64,000 nt of DNA, from assembly GCF_900115845.1 (NCBI RefSeq), contig NZ_FOXX01000001.1, positions 62,001-126,000 on the forward strand. Reading direction: 5' to 3'. This DNA comes from Priestia endophytica DSM 13796. Lineage in GTDB: Bacteria > Bacillota > Bacilli > Bacillales > Bacillaceae_H. The notes beneath the pieces were generated by a model. That model did not search any database. It had not been told where the DNA came from and saw only the letters and a list, made by a program, of their open reading frames with translations. A program made the position numbers and the translations under genes. Shown in pieces: positions 18,100-25,859 of this stretch. Each line of letters starts with the position of its first letter. The first letter of the stretch is position 1.

Positions 18100-18642
18100 A
18101 TGGCAAACTACAGAGAGATTATTACAAAAGCTGTTACAGGCAAAGGCCGCAAGTTTACGCAATCATCTCATACGTTAACACCACCGAATAGACCTACAAG
18201 TATTCTCGGTTGCTGGGTTATCAATCACCAATATAAAGCAATTAAACGTGGAAACCTGGTAGAAGTTGATGGAACATATGATATTAACACATGGTACTCT
18301 TATGATGACAATACAAAAACAGAAGTTGTTACAGAAGAAACGTCGTATAAAGATACAATTCGTCTTCGCTACCGAGATGCTGAACAAATTAATGATGGAG
18401 AGTACGATGTAATTGTGCGCGTACTTCAACAGCCAAACTGCCTTGAAGCAACAATCTCAGCAAAAGGCAATAAAGTGCTTGTCCAAGTAGAAAGAGAGCT
18501 GTTAGCTGAAGTTGTTGGAGAAACAAAGCTCGTGGTTGCCGTGAACCCGGACGGCCTTGAAGATGACGACTTTGATTTAGATGTTGATGATGAAGAGTTT
18601 GAAGATTTAGATCCAGATTTCATCCTAGGTGATGAAGAGTAA
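18100..18642 (+). CDS. cotE: Spore outer-coat morphogenetic protein CotE
   Basis: Organises assembly of the outer spore coat in the mother cell. The 180-aa product follows B. subtilis CotE (181 aa) over its length: [62 protein letters not shown] and [14 protein letters not shown]. It ends in a strongly acidic tail ([20 protein letters not shown]). The ATG at 18100 follows GAGGAGGG; an earlier in-frame ATG (18070) contains that site inside its own codons. It is divergent from mutS here, whereas in B. subtilis cotE and mutS read the same way. Confidence 0.96.
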   Translation: MANYREIITKAVTGKGRKFTQSSHTLTPPNRPTSILGCWVINHQYKAIKRGNLVEVDGTYDINTWYSYDDNTKTEVVTEETSYKDTIRLRYRDAEQINDGEYDVIVRVLQQPNCLEATISAKGNKVLVQVERELLAEVVGETKLVVAVNPDGLEDDDFDLDVDDEEFEDLDPDFILGDEE

Positions 18643-18647
18643 AAGGC

Positions 18648-18684
18648 AAAAAAAGAGCCCGCACATTGCGAGCTCTTTTTTTAT
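18648..18684 (+). terminator. cotE terminator
   Basis: AAAAAAGAGC pairs with GCTCTTTTTT around a 10- to 14-nt loop. Confidence 0.85.
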
Positions 18685-18789
18685 TAAGGGGAAATTTTTA
18701 GTTCCTTAAACACGAGACATCTAAACAAAGCGGTCAAAAAAGTAAAGATAATGTTTTAGATAATTTGAATCCAGTCTCTTTGTCTTTTG

Positions 18790-19665
18790 CTAGCTATTTT
18801 TCTTCATCCATTCATGAATAAAATAAACTATTTTATTTACAGATGGTGTTTGGGCACACCTCTTTGTATTCATTAAAATTCCAATTTGTCTAAAAACCTT
18901 GTTCTTTAATGGTTTAATGACTATATCTGTAGAACACCTGCTTAATAGTAAATCCGGAAGGAGACTGATTCCCAAATTACTACGTACCATTGAAATGATG
19001 GTTTCATCTCCTCTAATTTGATAAGCAACATTAGGATTGATTTGTTCCTTTTTAAATATATTATGTACTTCAAAGAGGGAATCTGAATATGGAAGAATAA
19101 ATTCTACGGATTCTATTTCTTCTAGAGAGATGAAGTCCACTTTCGCTAATTCGTGATGTGCATTCATAATGACCATAATGGGATCTTCAAATAAAGCTTG
19201 AAACTCCCATTTATGATTATGAACCGTACCAATTCCAAAATCGATTTGATCTTCTTCTAGCCAGTGATCTAGTTCAGATGCATTACCTTCATAGACTTGA
19301 ATCTCTATAAATGGATATTGCCTTTTAAATTCCTTCAATATGTCAGGCAACCAGTTTGTAGTAATGCTTGTATAGGCTCCTATACGAATTTTCCCTGTTT
19401 CTAATCCGTTGATCTGGTTCACCGTTTCTGATAAAGACTTATAGCCTCTCTGAATTTCTCGCATTCCATGTAGTACGGCTAATCCATTTTTAGTAGGTTT
19501 AACGCCATTTTTTTGCCTTAACAGTAAAGGAAAACCGTACTCTTCTTCTAGACTATTAATCATTTGGCTAATGTTAGGTTGTGTATAGTTCAATATCTCT
19601 GCTGCTTTTGTTAAACTTCCCGTCTCAACAACTGTAATATAAGCAATATATTTTTTTAAACTCAT
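18790..19665 (-). CDS. LysR-family transcriptional regulator
   Basis: A 291-aa DNA-binding regulator. The N-terminal winged helix-turn-helix has YITVVETGSLTKAAEILNYTQPNISQMINSLEEEYGFPLLLRQ. A linker helix and a periplasmic-binding-like effector domain from about residue 90 (KIRIGAYTSITTNWLPDILKEF) follow, ending in a short hydrophobic tail. It is divergent from the GlpM-like gene, and a perfect inverted repeat (19724-19738) lies in the shared 149-bp region, so the small membrane-protein genes are its likely target. The effector molecule is unknown. Confidence 0.9.
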   Translation of the reverse strand: MSLKKYIAYITVVETGSLTKAAEILNYTQPNISQMINSLEEEYGFPLLLRQKNGVKPTKNGLAVLHGMREIQRGYKSLSETVNQINGLETGKIRIGAYTSITTNWLPDILKEFKRQYPFIEIQVYEGNASELDHWLEEDQIDFGIGTVHNHKWEFQALFEDPIMVIMNAHHELAKVDFISLEEIESVEFILPYSDSLFEVHNIFKKEQINPNVAYQIRGDETIISMVRSNLGISLLPDLLLSRCSTDIVIKPLKNKVFRQIGILMNTKRCAQTPSVNKIVYFIHEWMKKNS

Positions 19666-19719
19666 TACTCCTTCTCCATATCATAATTTTTTCTTATATT
19701 TATTATCACATATATTTAG

Positions 19720-19748
19720 TTTACTTATATCTTATAAGAAAATAAAAT
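19720..19748 (+). promoter_or_regulatory. Promoter of the GlpM-like gene with embedded LysR operator
   Basis: TTTACT, 17-bp spacer, TAAAAT. The inverted repeat CTTATA-TCT-TATAAG (19724-19738) covers the end of the -35 and the spacer. That is a plausible binding site of the divergent LysR regulator. Confidence 0.5.
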
Positions 19749-19814
19749 GAGAAACGTACATCATTTCAAAAATAACAGATTACTCAATTGACGTATGGAT
19801 GGTAAGGAGAGAAT

Positions 19815-20144
19815 ATGATGGGGTATATTTTACAATTTCTTTTAGGTGGAACAATTATGGTCTGTGCCTCCCTTTTAAGCAAATCCAAATATTTATTTTT
19901 GTCAGGGATTATCACATTACTGCCTATCATGACATTAGTTAATATTCATTTACAAATGAAAAATATGAATATCATGAATTTTAGAATCACACAAAAAAAT
20001 GCCATCTTTGGCTCCTTTGGTGCGGTTATATTAATTAGTGTTATTTTTATCTTAACAAATTGGATTAAACCTTTATATGCGGTAATCGGGGCATTTATTA
20101 TCTATATTTTATACATGCTTGGATGTAAGTATTTTCTATCTTAA
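19815..20144 (+). CDS. GlpM-like small membrane protein
   Basis: A 109-aa protein with four hydrophobic segments and the pattern of the GlpM family (MGYILQFLLGGTIMVCASLLSKSKYLFLSGIITLLPIM). Members are poorly characterised; the Pseudomonas prototype was linked to alginate production. AAGGAG precedes the tandem ATG ATG; the first is used here. It is transcribed divergently from the LysR gene and followed by a second short hydrophobic frame. A link to membrane stress or transport is speculation. Confidence 0.75.
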   Translation: MMGYILQFLLGGTIMVCASLLSKSKYLFLSGIITLLPIMTLVNIHLQMKNMNIMNFRITQKNAIFGSFGAVILISVIFILTNWIKPLYAVIGAFIIYILYMLGCKYFLS

Positions 20145-20163
20145 AGGTAAAAACTTAAATTTA

Positions 20164-20340
20164 ATGACAACAGTCATATTAGAGGCTATGAGCTTTTTTG
20201 CAGCTATCTACCTTACTCCTCTAGATCGTTATGATCCATTATTTAACCGTCGTTATTATATCGTCCCATTAACTATTAGCGTAGTATTTATAGCTATTAC
20301 ATACTTAAATTTAATGAGAATCAGAAAAATATATGTATAA
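20164..20340 (+). CDS. Possible small membrane protein, 58 aa
   Basis: An open frame downstream of the GlpM-like gene with two hydrophobic segments (VILEAMSFFAAIYL and YIVPLTISVVFIAITYL) separated by a polar loop. The ATG at 20164 has only a distant AAAGG (about 14 bases away). A longer frame from 20119 overlaps the preceding gene and lacks a site as well. It ends just before a terminator, so it is in the same transcript. It may be coupled to the GlpM-like gene, or be a decayed second subunit. No family recognised. Confidence 0.4.
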   Translation: MTTVILEAMSFFAAIYLTPLDRYDPLFNRRYYIVPLTISVVFIAITYLNLMRIRKIYV

Positions 20341-20357
20341 TCTCAAAATATGTCGTA

Positions 20358-20392
20358 AAGAAAGCTCTCCTCATAGAAGGAGAGCTTTTTGT
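20358..20392 (+). terminator. Terminator of the GlpM-like transcription unit
   Basis: AAGCTCTCCT pairs with AGGAGAGCTT, then TTTTTGTG. The complementary strand also carries a T-rich tail, so it can serve the facing efflux gene. Confidence 0.8.
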
Positions 20393-20449
20393 GTAATTTT
20401 CATTTCTAACCGTGGATTGCTTCATGTTTATCCAGAAATTCAAATTATG

Positions 20450-21976
20450 TTAATTTGTGCTTAACTTCTCTGCTACAGCTTTTTCTGAAGGATTGTTAGA
20501 TTCTACTTCAGAGGCCTGTTTCACTTTTTTAATAAAGAAGGACATTATTAGACCAATAATACCAATCCCAATGATCACAAGATAAGCGTCATTCACCCCT
20601 TGTATAGAAGCTTCTGTAATAAGTTCGCTTTCAGTCAAACCTTTAGCAACAACTGTAGGCATCATATCCTGTAGATGTGACTCTGTACGGGTTGTCATCA
20701 CTGTCACAAGAAGTGAAGTACCAACAGCACCGGCAACTTGACGAATTGTATTGCTTACTGCTGTTCCATGAGCATTTAATTGTTGGGGAAGCTGATTTAG
20801 ACCAGCAGTTTGTATCGGCATCATCATTAAGGCCATTCCAATACGACGCCCTGTTGACATGAGGATCAAATAGGTATAACTAGTTGAATCCGTTAAGTTG
20901 ATAAAACCAAGAGTTGTCACAATGGTCACAATCATGCCGATAATAGCTAACCATTTCGCCCCAAAGCGATCGAACAGCTTTCCAGTCACTGGCATAAGGA
21001 AGCCCATTACAAGCGCACCTGGAAGAAGAAGAAGACCAGACTCAACGGCTGTGTAACCACGCATATCCTGTAGATATAGTGGAAGTAACATCATATCTGC
21101 ATACATAATCATCGTAACTGCAATATTAATGATGGTTGTTAAGGAGAACATATTGTATTTGAATACACGCAAGTCAAGCAATGGATTTTGAGATCTTAAT
21201 TCCTTCCATGAAAAGAGGACAAGAGACAAAATTCCGACCGTCATTGTACTTAGTACTTCTATATGTGACCATCCAAGACTTCCAGCTTGGCTAAACCCAT
21301 AAAGCAAGGCCCCAAAACCTATTGTAGAAAGAGCAACACTTAAGATATCAAATTTTGTTTTAATTCGATCAGATACATTACGGAGATAAATAAATCCTAA
21401 TACAATAACAACAACAGCAAACGGAATCATTCCATAAAACATTGTTTCCCATTTGTAGTTTTCAATAATATATCCGGCAATGGTTGGTCCAATTGCTGGG
21501 GCAAAAATAACAGCAAGCCCGACCATTCCCATGGCTGCTCCTCTCTTTTCGCGAGGAAAGATCGTCAAAATAACATGTGTAAGCAATGGCATGATGATTC
21601 CTGCACCTGCTGCTTGAATCATACGTCCCGTTAACAAGACAGAAAATCCTGGTGCTAAAGCTGAAACAATTGTCCCAGATAGAAAGATGAACATGGAAGC
21701 TTGAAAAAGCTCACGTGTTGTAAACCGCTGCATTAAGTAAGCAGTAATAGGAATCAAGACACCATTTATCAACATATAACCTGTTGTTAACCACTGAGCT
21801 GTTGTAGCTGAAATGTTGAATTCAACCATTAGTTCAGGAGTAGCGACGCTCATAAGTGTTTGGTTTAAGGTTGCAAGAAAAGCACCTAAAACCATAATAA
21901 ACATAATAGGTCCTTTTTTTATCGAATCGGAAACTATTTTCGTTTGATTATTCAATCCTATCTTATCCTTTCTCAT
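20450..21976 (-). CDS. DHA2-family (EmrB/QacA/LmrB-type) multidrug efflux transporter
   Basis: A 508-aa major-facilitator exporter with about 14 membrane helices. Key segments are FLATLNQTLMSVATPELM in helix 1, QWLTTGYMLINGVLIPITAYL, the motif-C region GPTIAGYI and GTAVSNTIRQVAGAVGTSLL near the end. Proton-driven export of lipophilic drugs or antibiotics is the family function. The ATG at 21976 has no clear ribosome binding site; a TTG seven codons in (21955) follows AAAGGATAAGATAGGA and may be the real start. Divergent from a TetR-family gene with an operator-like repeat between them, the usual arrangement for drug-inducible pumps. Confidence 0.9.
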   Translation of the reverse strand: MRKDKIGLNNQTKIVSDSIKKGPIMFIMVLGAFLATLNQTLMSVATPELMVEFNISATTAQWLTTGYMLINGVLIPITAYLMQRFTTRELFQASMFIFLSGTIVSALAPGFSVLLTGRMIQAAGAGIIMPLLTHVILTIFPREKRGAAMGMVGLAVIFAPAIGPTIAGYIIENYKWETMFYGMIPFAVVVIVLGFIYLRNVSDRIKTKFDILSVALSTIGFGALLYGFSQAGSLGWSHIEVLSTMTVGILSLVLFSWKELRSQNPLLDLRVFKYNMFSLTTIINIAVTMIMYADMMLLPLYLQDMRGYTAVESGLLLLPGALVMGFLMPVTGKLFDRFGAKWLAIIGMIVTIVTTLGFINLTDSTSYTYLILMSTGRRIGMALMMMPIQTAGLNQLPQQLNAHGTAVSNTIRQVAGAVGTSLLVTVMTTRTESHLQDMMPTVVAKGLTESELITEASIQGVNDAYLVIIGIGIIGLIMSFFIKKVKQASEVESNNPSEKAVAEKLSTN

Positions 21977-22008
21977 TTTAAAGTAGACTTTTTTTACAAA
22001 GTGTTGAA

Positions 22009-22029
22009 TAATTTACACTGTATAAATTA
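22009..22029. promoter_or_regulatory. Inverted repeat, candidate TetR-family operator
   Basis: Arms TAATTTA and TAAATTA around a CACTGTA centre in the region between the efflux gene and its divergent TetR gene. On the minus strand TTGTCA lies about 18 bp before TAATTT, so the repeat would cover the -10 of the efflux promoter. Confidence 0.5.
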
Positions 22030-22178
22030 CATTATGAAAAGTAACTATGACAACAGACAATTTTTCAAGAACTGTATATTAGTTATCAGTTCTTTCGCTT
22101 TGTGTTAATAAAACCGAGAATAATAGACAGAACTTAGCTAAATGTAAATTTCCATTTAATAGAAAAAGGTGATTATTG

Positions 22179-22769
22179 ATGAAAGACCATTCAAAAACTC
22201 GGATAGATCCCCGAGTTATTCGTACACGTCAGTTAATAAAGGATGCTTTAATTGATCTTCTACAGGAGATGGAAGTTAGCAAAATTAGTGTGAATCGACT
22301 TGCAGAACGCGCAACAATTAATCGTGTTACGTTTTATCTACATTATCGTGATATTCAGGACATGTTGGAGAAGATGGCACAGGAGATGGTAGAGGATATT
22401 GAGGAAATCATGAGTAGTACTGAAAGCTCTCCAGATGACTCTAAAGAAATAGAAGAGTTGAAGCTCCTAGATTTACTAGAGTATATTGCTGACAATGCTA
22501 AATTTTATAAAGTCGTTCTTGGTTCTAGACGAACACCGATTTTTACAGAACGTTTGTTAAATACCCTTTCAGATATAATAACAAAGCGAACGGAAAATGC
22601 TTCCTTCCTTGCTACTAAAGACATTCCTGTAGATATTGCGATTTGGTACAGTTCTTCAGCTCTAATTGGAACCATTGTAAAATGGTTGCATCGAGATATG
22701 CCTTATACACCGCAGTTTCTTGCTAAAAAGTTGTATATGCTTTTTAAATTAAGAATGGATGAAATTTGA
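22179..22769 (+). CDS. TetR-family transcriptional regulator
   Basis: A 196-aa repressor-type protein. The N-terminal helix-turn-helix reads RTRQLIKDALIDLLQEMEVSKISVNRLAERATINRVTFYLHYRDIQDML. The C-terminal helical domain ends with a segment typical of TetR regulators with the TetR_C_33-like tail (AIWYSSSALIGTIVKWLHRDMPYTPQFLAKKL). The ATG at 22179 is preceded by AAAAAGGTGA; a TTG three bases earlier is less likely. It most probably represses the divergent efflux gene and is released by the pump's substrate. Confidence 0.9.
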   Translation: MKDHSKTRIDPRVIRTRQLIKDALIDLLQEMEVSKISVNRLAERATINRVTFYLHYRDIQDMLEKMAQEMVEDIEEIMSSTESSPDDSKEIEELKLLDLLEYIADNAKFYKVVLGSRRTPIFTERLLNTLSDIITKRTENASFLATKDIPVDIAIWYSSSALIGTIVKWLHRDMPYTPQFLAKKLYMLFKLRMDEI

Positions 22770-22845
22770 ATAAAAGTTGGTGAGGCAACAAGTGAATTGA
22801 AAATCAATCCTAATATGGATGAGATAAAAAAGGTTTTAGATATTA

Positions 22846-22882
22846 AAAAAAGAGCTCGCACTTAAGTGCACGAGCTCTTTTC
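22846..22882 (+). terminator. Terminator between converging genes
   Basis: AAAAGAGCTCG pairs with CGAGCTCTTTT around a short loop that itself contains CTTAAG. Usable in both directions. Confidence 0.8.
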
Positions 22883-22933
22883 ACTGTACTTTGAAACTTC
22901 ACTTTCCTCCTATTTTAGAAGCAAGGTTTCTCA

Positions 22934-23263
22934 TTATGAAGATTTGTCATGAAGCTTGCGCTGACCAGTTTCACTATGTCCTGTTGGCTTAATAATTAAG
23001 CAAATAATGAAAGCAATAAGGGCTGCAACACCTAGAGGAATCACAAAGTATAAATAGGTTCCTCCTCCTTGGCTTAATGTCTCATTGTTTGAATAAAAGC
23101 GAATTGTAATAATAGCGGAGCCTATCAAGCAAACCCCTGGTAACAGCAAGCGTGAAAAGAACATCTTAAATGGGTTTAGTCGTGCTAGAATATATGAAAC
23201 AACAATCAAAATAATCCCGCTAACAATTCCTGAAATTAAAAAAGTAAGTGCTGATCCACTCAT
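22934..23263 (-). CDS. Uncharacterised small membrane protein
   Basis: 109 aa. Three hydrophobic segments lie at about residues 6-26, 38-56 and 70-91, with a polar loop (RFYSNNETLSQGGGTY) and a charged tail (KPTGHSETGQRKLHDKSS). A very strong AAAGGAGGAGG site precedes the ATG. It resembles small Bacillus membrane proteins such as the YesK group, but I cannot confirm the family. It is flanked by terminators and stands alone. Confidence 0.7.
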   Translation of the reverse strand: MSGSALTFLISGIVSGIILIVVSYILARLNPFKMFFSRLLLPGVCLIGSAIITIRFYSNNETLSQGGGTYLYFVIPLGVAALIAFIICLIIKPTGHSETGQRKLHDKSS

Positions 23264-23374
23264 GGCGCCTCCTCCTTTATCTTTTCGTCGTTTTATTTCT
23301 TTTAAAAATCTAGTTAGACAAGTGCTATGGTTATCTATTCCACCGTTCTATCAAAGTGAAACTTTTTAAGACAT

Positions 23375-23406
23375 AAATAAATAAAGGAGGGAACTTCCCT
23401 CCTTTT
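23375..23406 (-). terminator. Terminator of the VLRF1-family gene
   Basis: AAGGAGGGA pairs with TCCCTCCTT around a 3-nt loop, followed by TATTTATTTATG on the minus strand. Confidence 0.75.
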
Positions 23407-24216
23407 TTAAGACGTTTTTAAAAGCTCTTGAACGACTTTATTTTCTTCTTCATTCAGTAAGTTTTTCTCAATCATCTCATCTATTTTCTTGTTCATATTT
23501 CCTTCAATTGTTTTTGCAATCTCCTTATCTCCTACAAGAAGAATGGAAGTCCATTTATTGTCTGCAGCAATTTTGTCGAGTTTGCTTCCCATGCTCTTCC
23601 AGAAACGTTTGTGGTTGGCGGTAACACGCTCTTGAAACTCGTCCTTCTGGCTCGCTATATTGGCTCCTCCACCCATGTTTATATCTGCTTTTGAAGGTCC
23701 TTCATGTAGACGCCAATCATCTATATCAAGATCATAGTGATAATGCTTGACTCCTTGAACTTTAGAAAGCTTTGTATCAATAATTTTCACTTCTATTTGC
23801 TGAAGCAGTACAATTCCTGTATTTGGGTATGTTTCATAAAGACGCTGAAGCGGCTCTAGGACAGGATATTCTTCCCAATAAAAGTTTGTTTCGACAGGAA
23901 TCTGAAGAGACAGAACCTCCCAAATTTCACTGTCGCATGATGCAAAAATCACAAAACTGCGCGGCATTTTCCGTTCCTGATCTCTTATATATCCTTCTAC
24001 TTTCTCACGAAGAGCACACACTCTTTTTTGCTCTTCTTCATCACTTCTTTTCATGTACTCTTCTAGTCTTTTAAATCCTGTTTTAAGCGCTATTTTATAT
24101 TCGCCACCTTGCTGGTCTTGATCACGCCGATCTGTGTTAATATACAGCGTGAGGATTTTGTCTGGTGCCTGAGTTTTCACGTGCTCTAGCTTATTAAAAA
24201 CCTTGTTTAGACTCAT
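23407..24216 (-). CDS. VLRF1-family (eRF1-like) ribosome-associated release/rescue factor homolog
   Basis: A 269-aa protein with the layout of bacterial eRF1-like proteins: an N-terminal alpha/beta domain (KILTLYINTDRRDQDQQGGEYKIALK), a middle domain and a C-terminal domain (WTSILLVGDKEIAKTIEGNM). At the place of the eRF1 GGQ loop it has GGGANIASQ (182-190), then FQERVTANHKRFWKSM. VLRF1 relatives of Vms1 act on peptidyl-tRNA of stalled ribosomes. Whether this one hydrolyses tRNA is unknown, since the canonical Gln is displaced. It is monocistronic. The assignment rests on overall pattern, not on an alignment. Confidence 0.7.
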   Translation of the reverse strand: MSLNKVFNKLEHVKTQAPDKILTLYINTDRRDQDQQGGEYKIALKTGFKRLEEYMKRSDEEEQKRVCALREKVEGYIRDQERKMPRSFVIFASCDSEIWEVLSLQIPVETNFYWEEYPVLEPLQRLYETYPNTGIVLLQQIEVKIIDTKLSKVQGVKHYHYDLDIDDWRLHEGPSKADINMGGGANIASQKDEFQERVTANHKRFWKSMGSKLDKIAADNKWTSILLVGDKEIAKTIEGNMNKKIDEMIEKNLLNEEENKVVQELLKTS

Positions 24217-24283
24217 CTATCAAAAAACCTCCTTTAATTCAAGACTTAGTATATATATTGCTTTTTTATTAGATAGCTAAACG

Positions 24284-24346
24284 TAAAAAAAGGAAATCTT
24301 AGCGTGAGAAAAGCCCTGATTTTACTCACACTAAATTTCCCTTTTT
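24284..24346 (-). terminator. Terminator of the sco operon
   Basis: A long stem: AAAAAGGGAAAT..TTAGTGTGAG pairs with CTCACGCTAA..ATTTCCTTTTTTT, with a 16-nt loop and a T-tract on the minus strand. Confidence 0.8.
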
Positions 24347-24349
24347 CAT

Positions 24350-25783
24350 TTAAACTAGACCTGTTAGCATATAAACCGCAATAATTAAGAACGCAGCAAG
24401 TGTTTTAATAACTGTAATCACAAAAATGTCTCCATATGACTGTTTGTGTGTCATTCCTGTTACAGCCAAAAGCGTAATAATCGCTCCGTTGTGTGGAAGA
24501 GTATCCATCCCGCCGGAAGCCATTGAGATAACTCTGTGCATAACTTCTAAATCAATATTAGCAGCTTGGGCAACTTGATAATATTTCTCCCCCATAACGC
24601 CAAGAACAATACTCATCCCACCTGAGGCGGAGCCTGTAACCCCTGCTAAAACGTTTGTTGTTACAGCGCTGTTTACAAGCGGATTTGTGAATGCTTGTGA
24701 AATGCCGTCACGGATAACTAAAAAGCCAGGAAGAGCAGCAATAACAGCCCCAAATCCATATTCAGAAGCTGTGTTCATTACAGCTAAAAGCGAGCCGCTA
24801 ATTCCTTCTGTAAGGCCTTTTTTCATATTTTGGACAACAGGCGTCCAGTTTAGCGCAATTGTTGCAATAATCCCAAGCGCTAAAGCAATTTCTACTGACC
24901 AAATGCCGGTTACTTTTGATAAATCTACTTCGTTATAAGTAGGAAGTCCAATTTTTGAGAAGTCAAAACCCCCGCTATACCATTTTGGAATCATTTCCGT
25001 AAAAAACTTGTTCGATACTCCAACAAGGACAAGAGGTAAAAAAGCTAAAATCTTCTTTGCCGTTGTAACAGACTCAACACTTACTTTGCTTTCTTCTTTT
25101 GCAAGCTCAGAAGATGCTGCAAGCTGCTCTTCTGTCAGAGACCCTGAATAGCCCTCTCCACGCTTTGCAGCTTGCTTGCGGCGCCATTCAAGATAAAATA
25201 GAGTTGTGAACAAAACGAAAGCGGTTCCAATAAACCCTAAAATAGGAGCAGCATAAATATCTGTTTTGAAGAAGGTTGTTGGAATAACGTTTTGAATTTG
25301 CGGTGTTCCAGGGAGCGCGTCCATTGTAAATGTAACGGCTCCAAGCGCAATTGCCGCTGGCAGAAGGCGCTTCGGAATATTCGCTTCTCTGAACATGTTG
25401 TTTGCAAATGGATAAACAGCAAACACAACTACAAACAAGCTAACGCCGCTGTAAGTAAGAATAGCTCCAAGAAGAACTGTTGCTAAAATGGCTCGCTTTG
25501 CTCCAACAAGACTTATAATCGTTTGAGCAATAATGCGCGCAAGCCCAGACATTTCAACTACTTTTCCAAATACGGCTCCAAGTAAGAATACAGGAAAATA
25601 CTGCTTAATAAAGTCCACCATCTTGACCATAAATACTTCACTAAAAAACGGGAGCACGTAAGTTGGGTTTGTTAAGGCTACTGCTAAAAGAGCAGCAATA
25701 GGAGCAAATAAAATAACGCTATACCCCTTATAAGCCATAAACATGAGCAACCCGAGTGAAAATAGAATGATAACGACATCCAT
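24350..25783 (-). CDS. GntP-family permease of the acetoacetate operon
   Basis: A 477-aa transporter with about 12 to 14 hydrophobic segments. Family landmarks are VFGKVVEMSGLARIIAQ, the YSGVSLFVVVF segment, FTMDALPGTPQIQNVIPTTFF and VTGSASGGMSIVLG. GntP transporters are proton symporters for gluconate and other small hydroxy or keto acids. Directly downstream of scoA, scoB and a citrate synthase, the likely cargo is acetoacetate or hydroxybutyrate; B. subtilis has a comparable yxjC-scoAB order. GGAGGG precedes the ATG. A 13-bp hairpin separates it from the citrate synthase gene. Confidence 0.85.
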   Translation of the reverse strand: MDVVIILFSLGLLMFMAYKGYSVILFAPIAALLAVALTNPTYVLPFFSEVFMVKMVDFIKQYFPVFLLGAVFGKVVEMSGLARIIAQTIISLVGAKRAILATVLLGAILTYSGVSLFVVVFAVYPFANNMFREANIPKRLLPAAIALGAVTFTMDALPGTPQIQNVIPTTFFKTDIYAAPILGFIGTAFVLFTTLFYLEWRRKQAAKRGEGYSGSLTEEQLAASSELAKEESKVSVESVTTAKKILAFLPLVLVGVSNKFFTEMIPKWYSGGFDFSKIGLPTYNEVDLSKVTGIWSVEIALALGIIATIALNWTPVVQNMKKGLTEGISGSLLAVMNTASEYGFGAVIAALPGFLVIRDGISQAFTNPLVNSAVTTNVLAGVTGSASGGMSIVLGVMGEKYYQVAQAANIDLEVMHRVISMASGGMDTLPHNGAIITLLAVTGMTHKQSYGDIFVITVIKTLAAFLIIAVYMLTGLV

Positions 25784-25818
25784 CTCTTTCCCTCCAATAC
25801 TTTAGAATCTATTATATG

Positions 25819-25849
25819 AGAGCCGGCAGAGAACACCTCTGCCGGCTCT
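25819..25849 (-). other. Intercistronic hairpin in the sco operon
   Basis: A perfect 13-bp stem (AGAGCCGGCAGAG and its complement) with a 5-nt loop between the citrate synthase and permease genes. The minus-strand side lacks a U-tract, so it more likely stabilises or punctuates the mRNA than ends transcription. Confidence 0.6.
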
Positions 25850-25859
25850 TTTCACCCTT

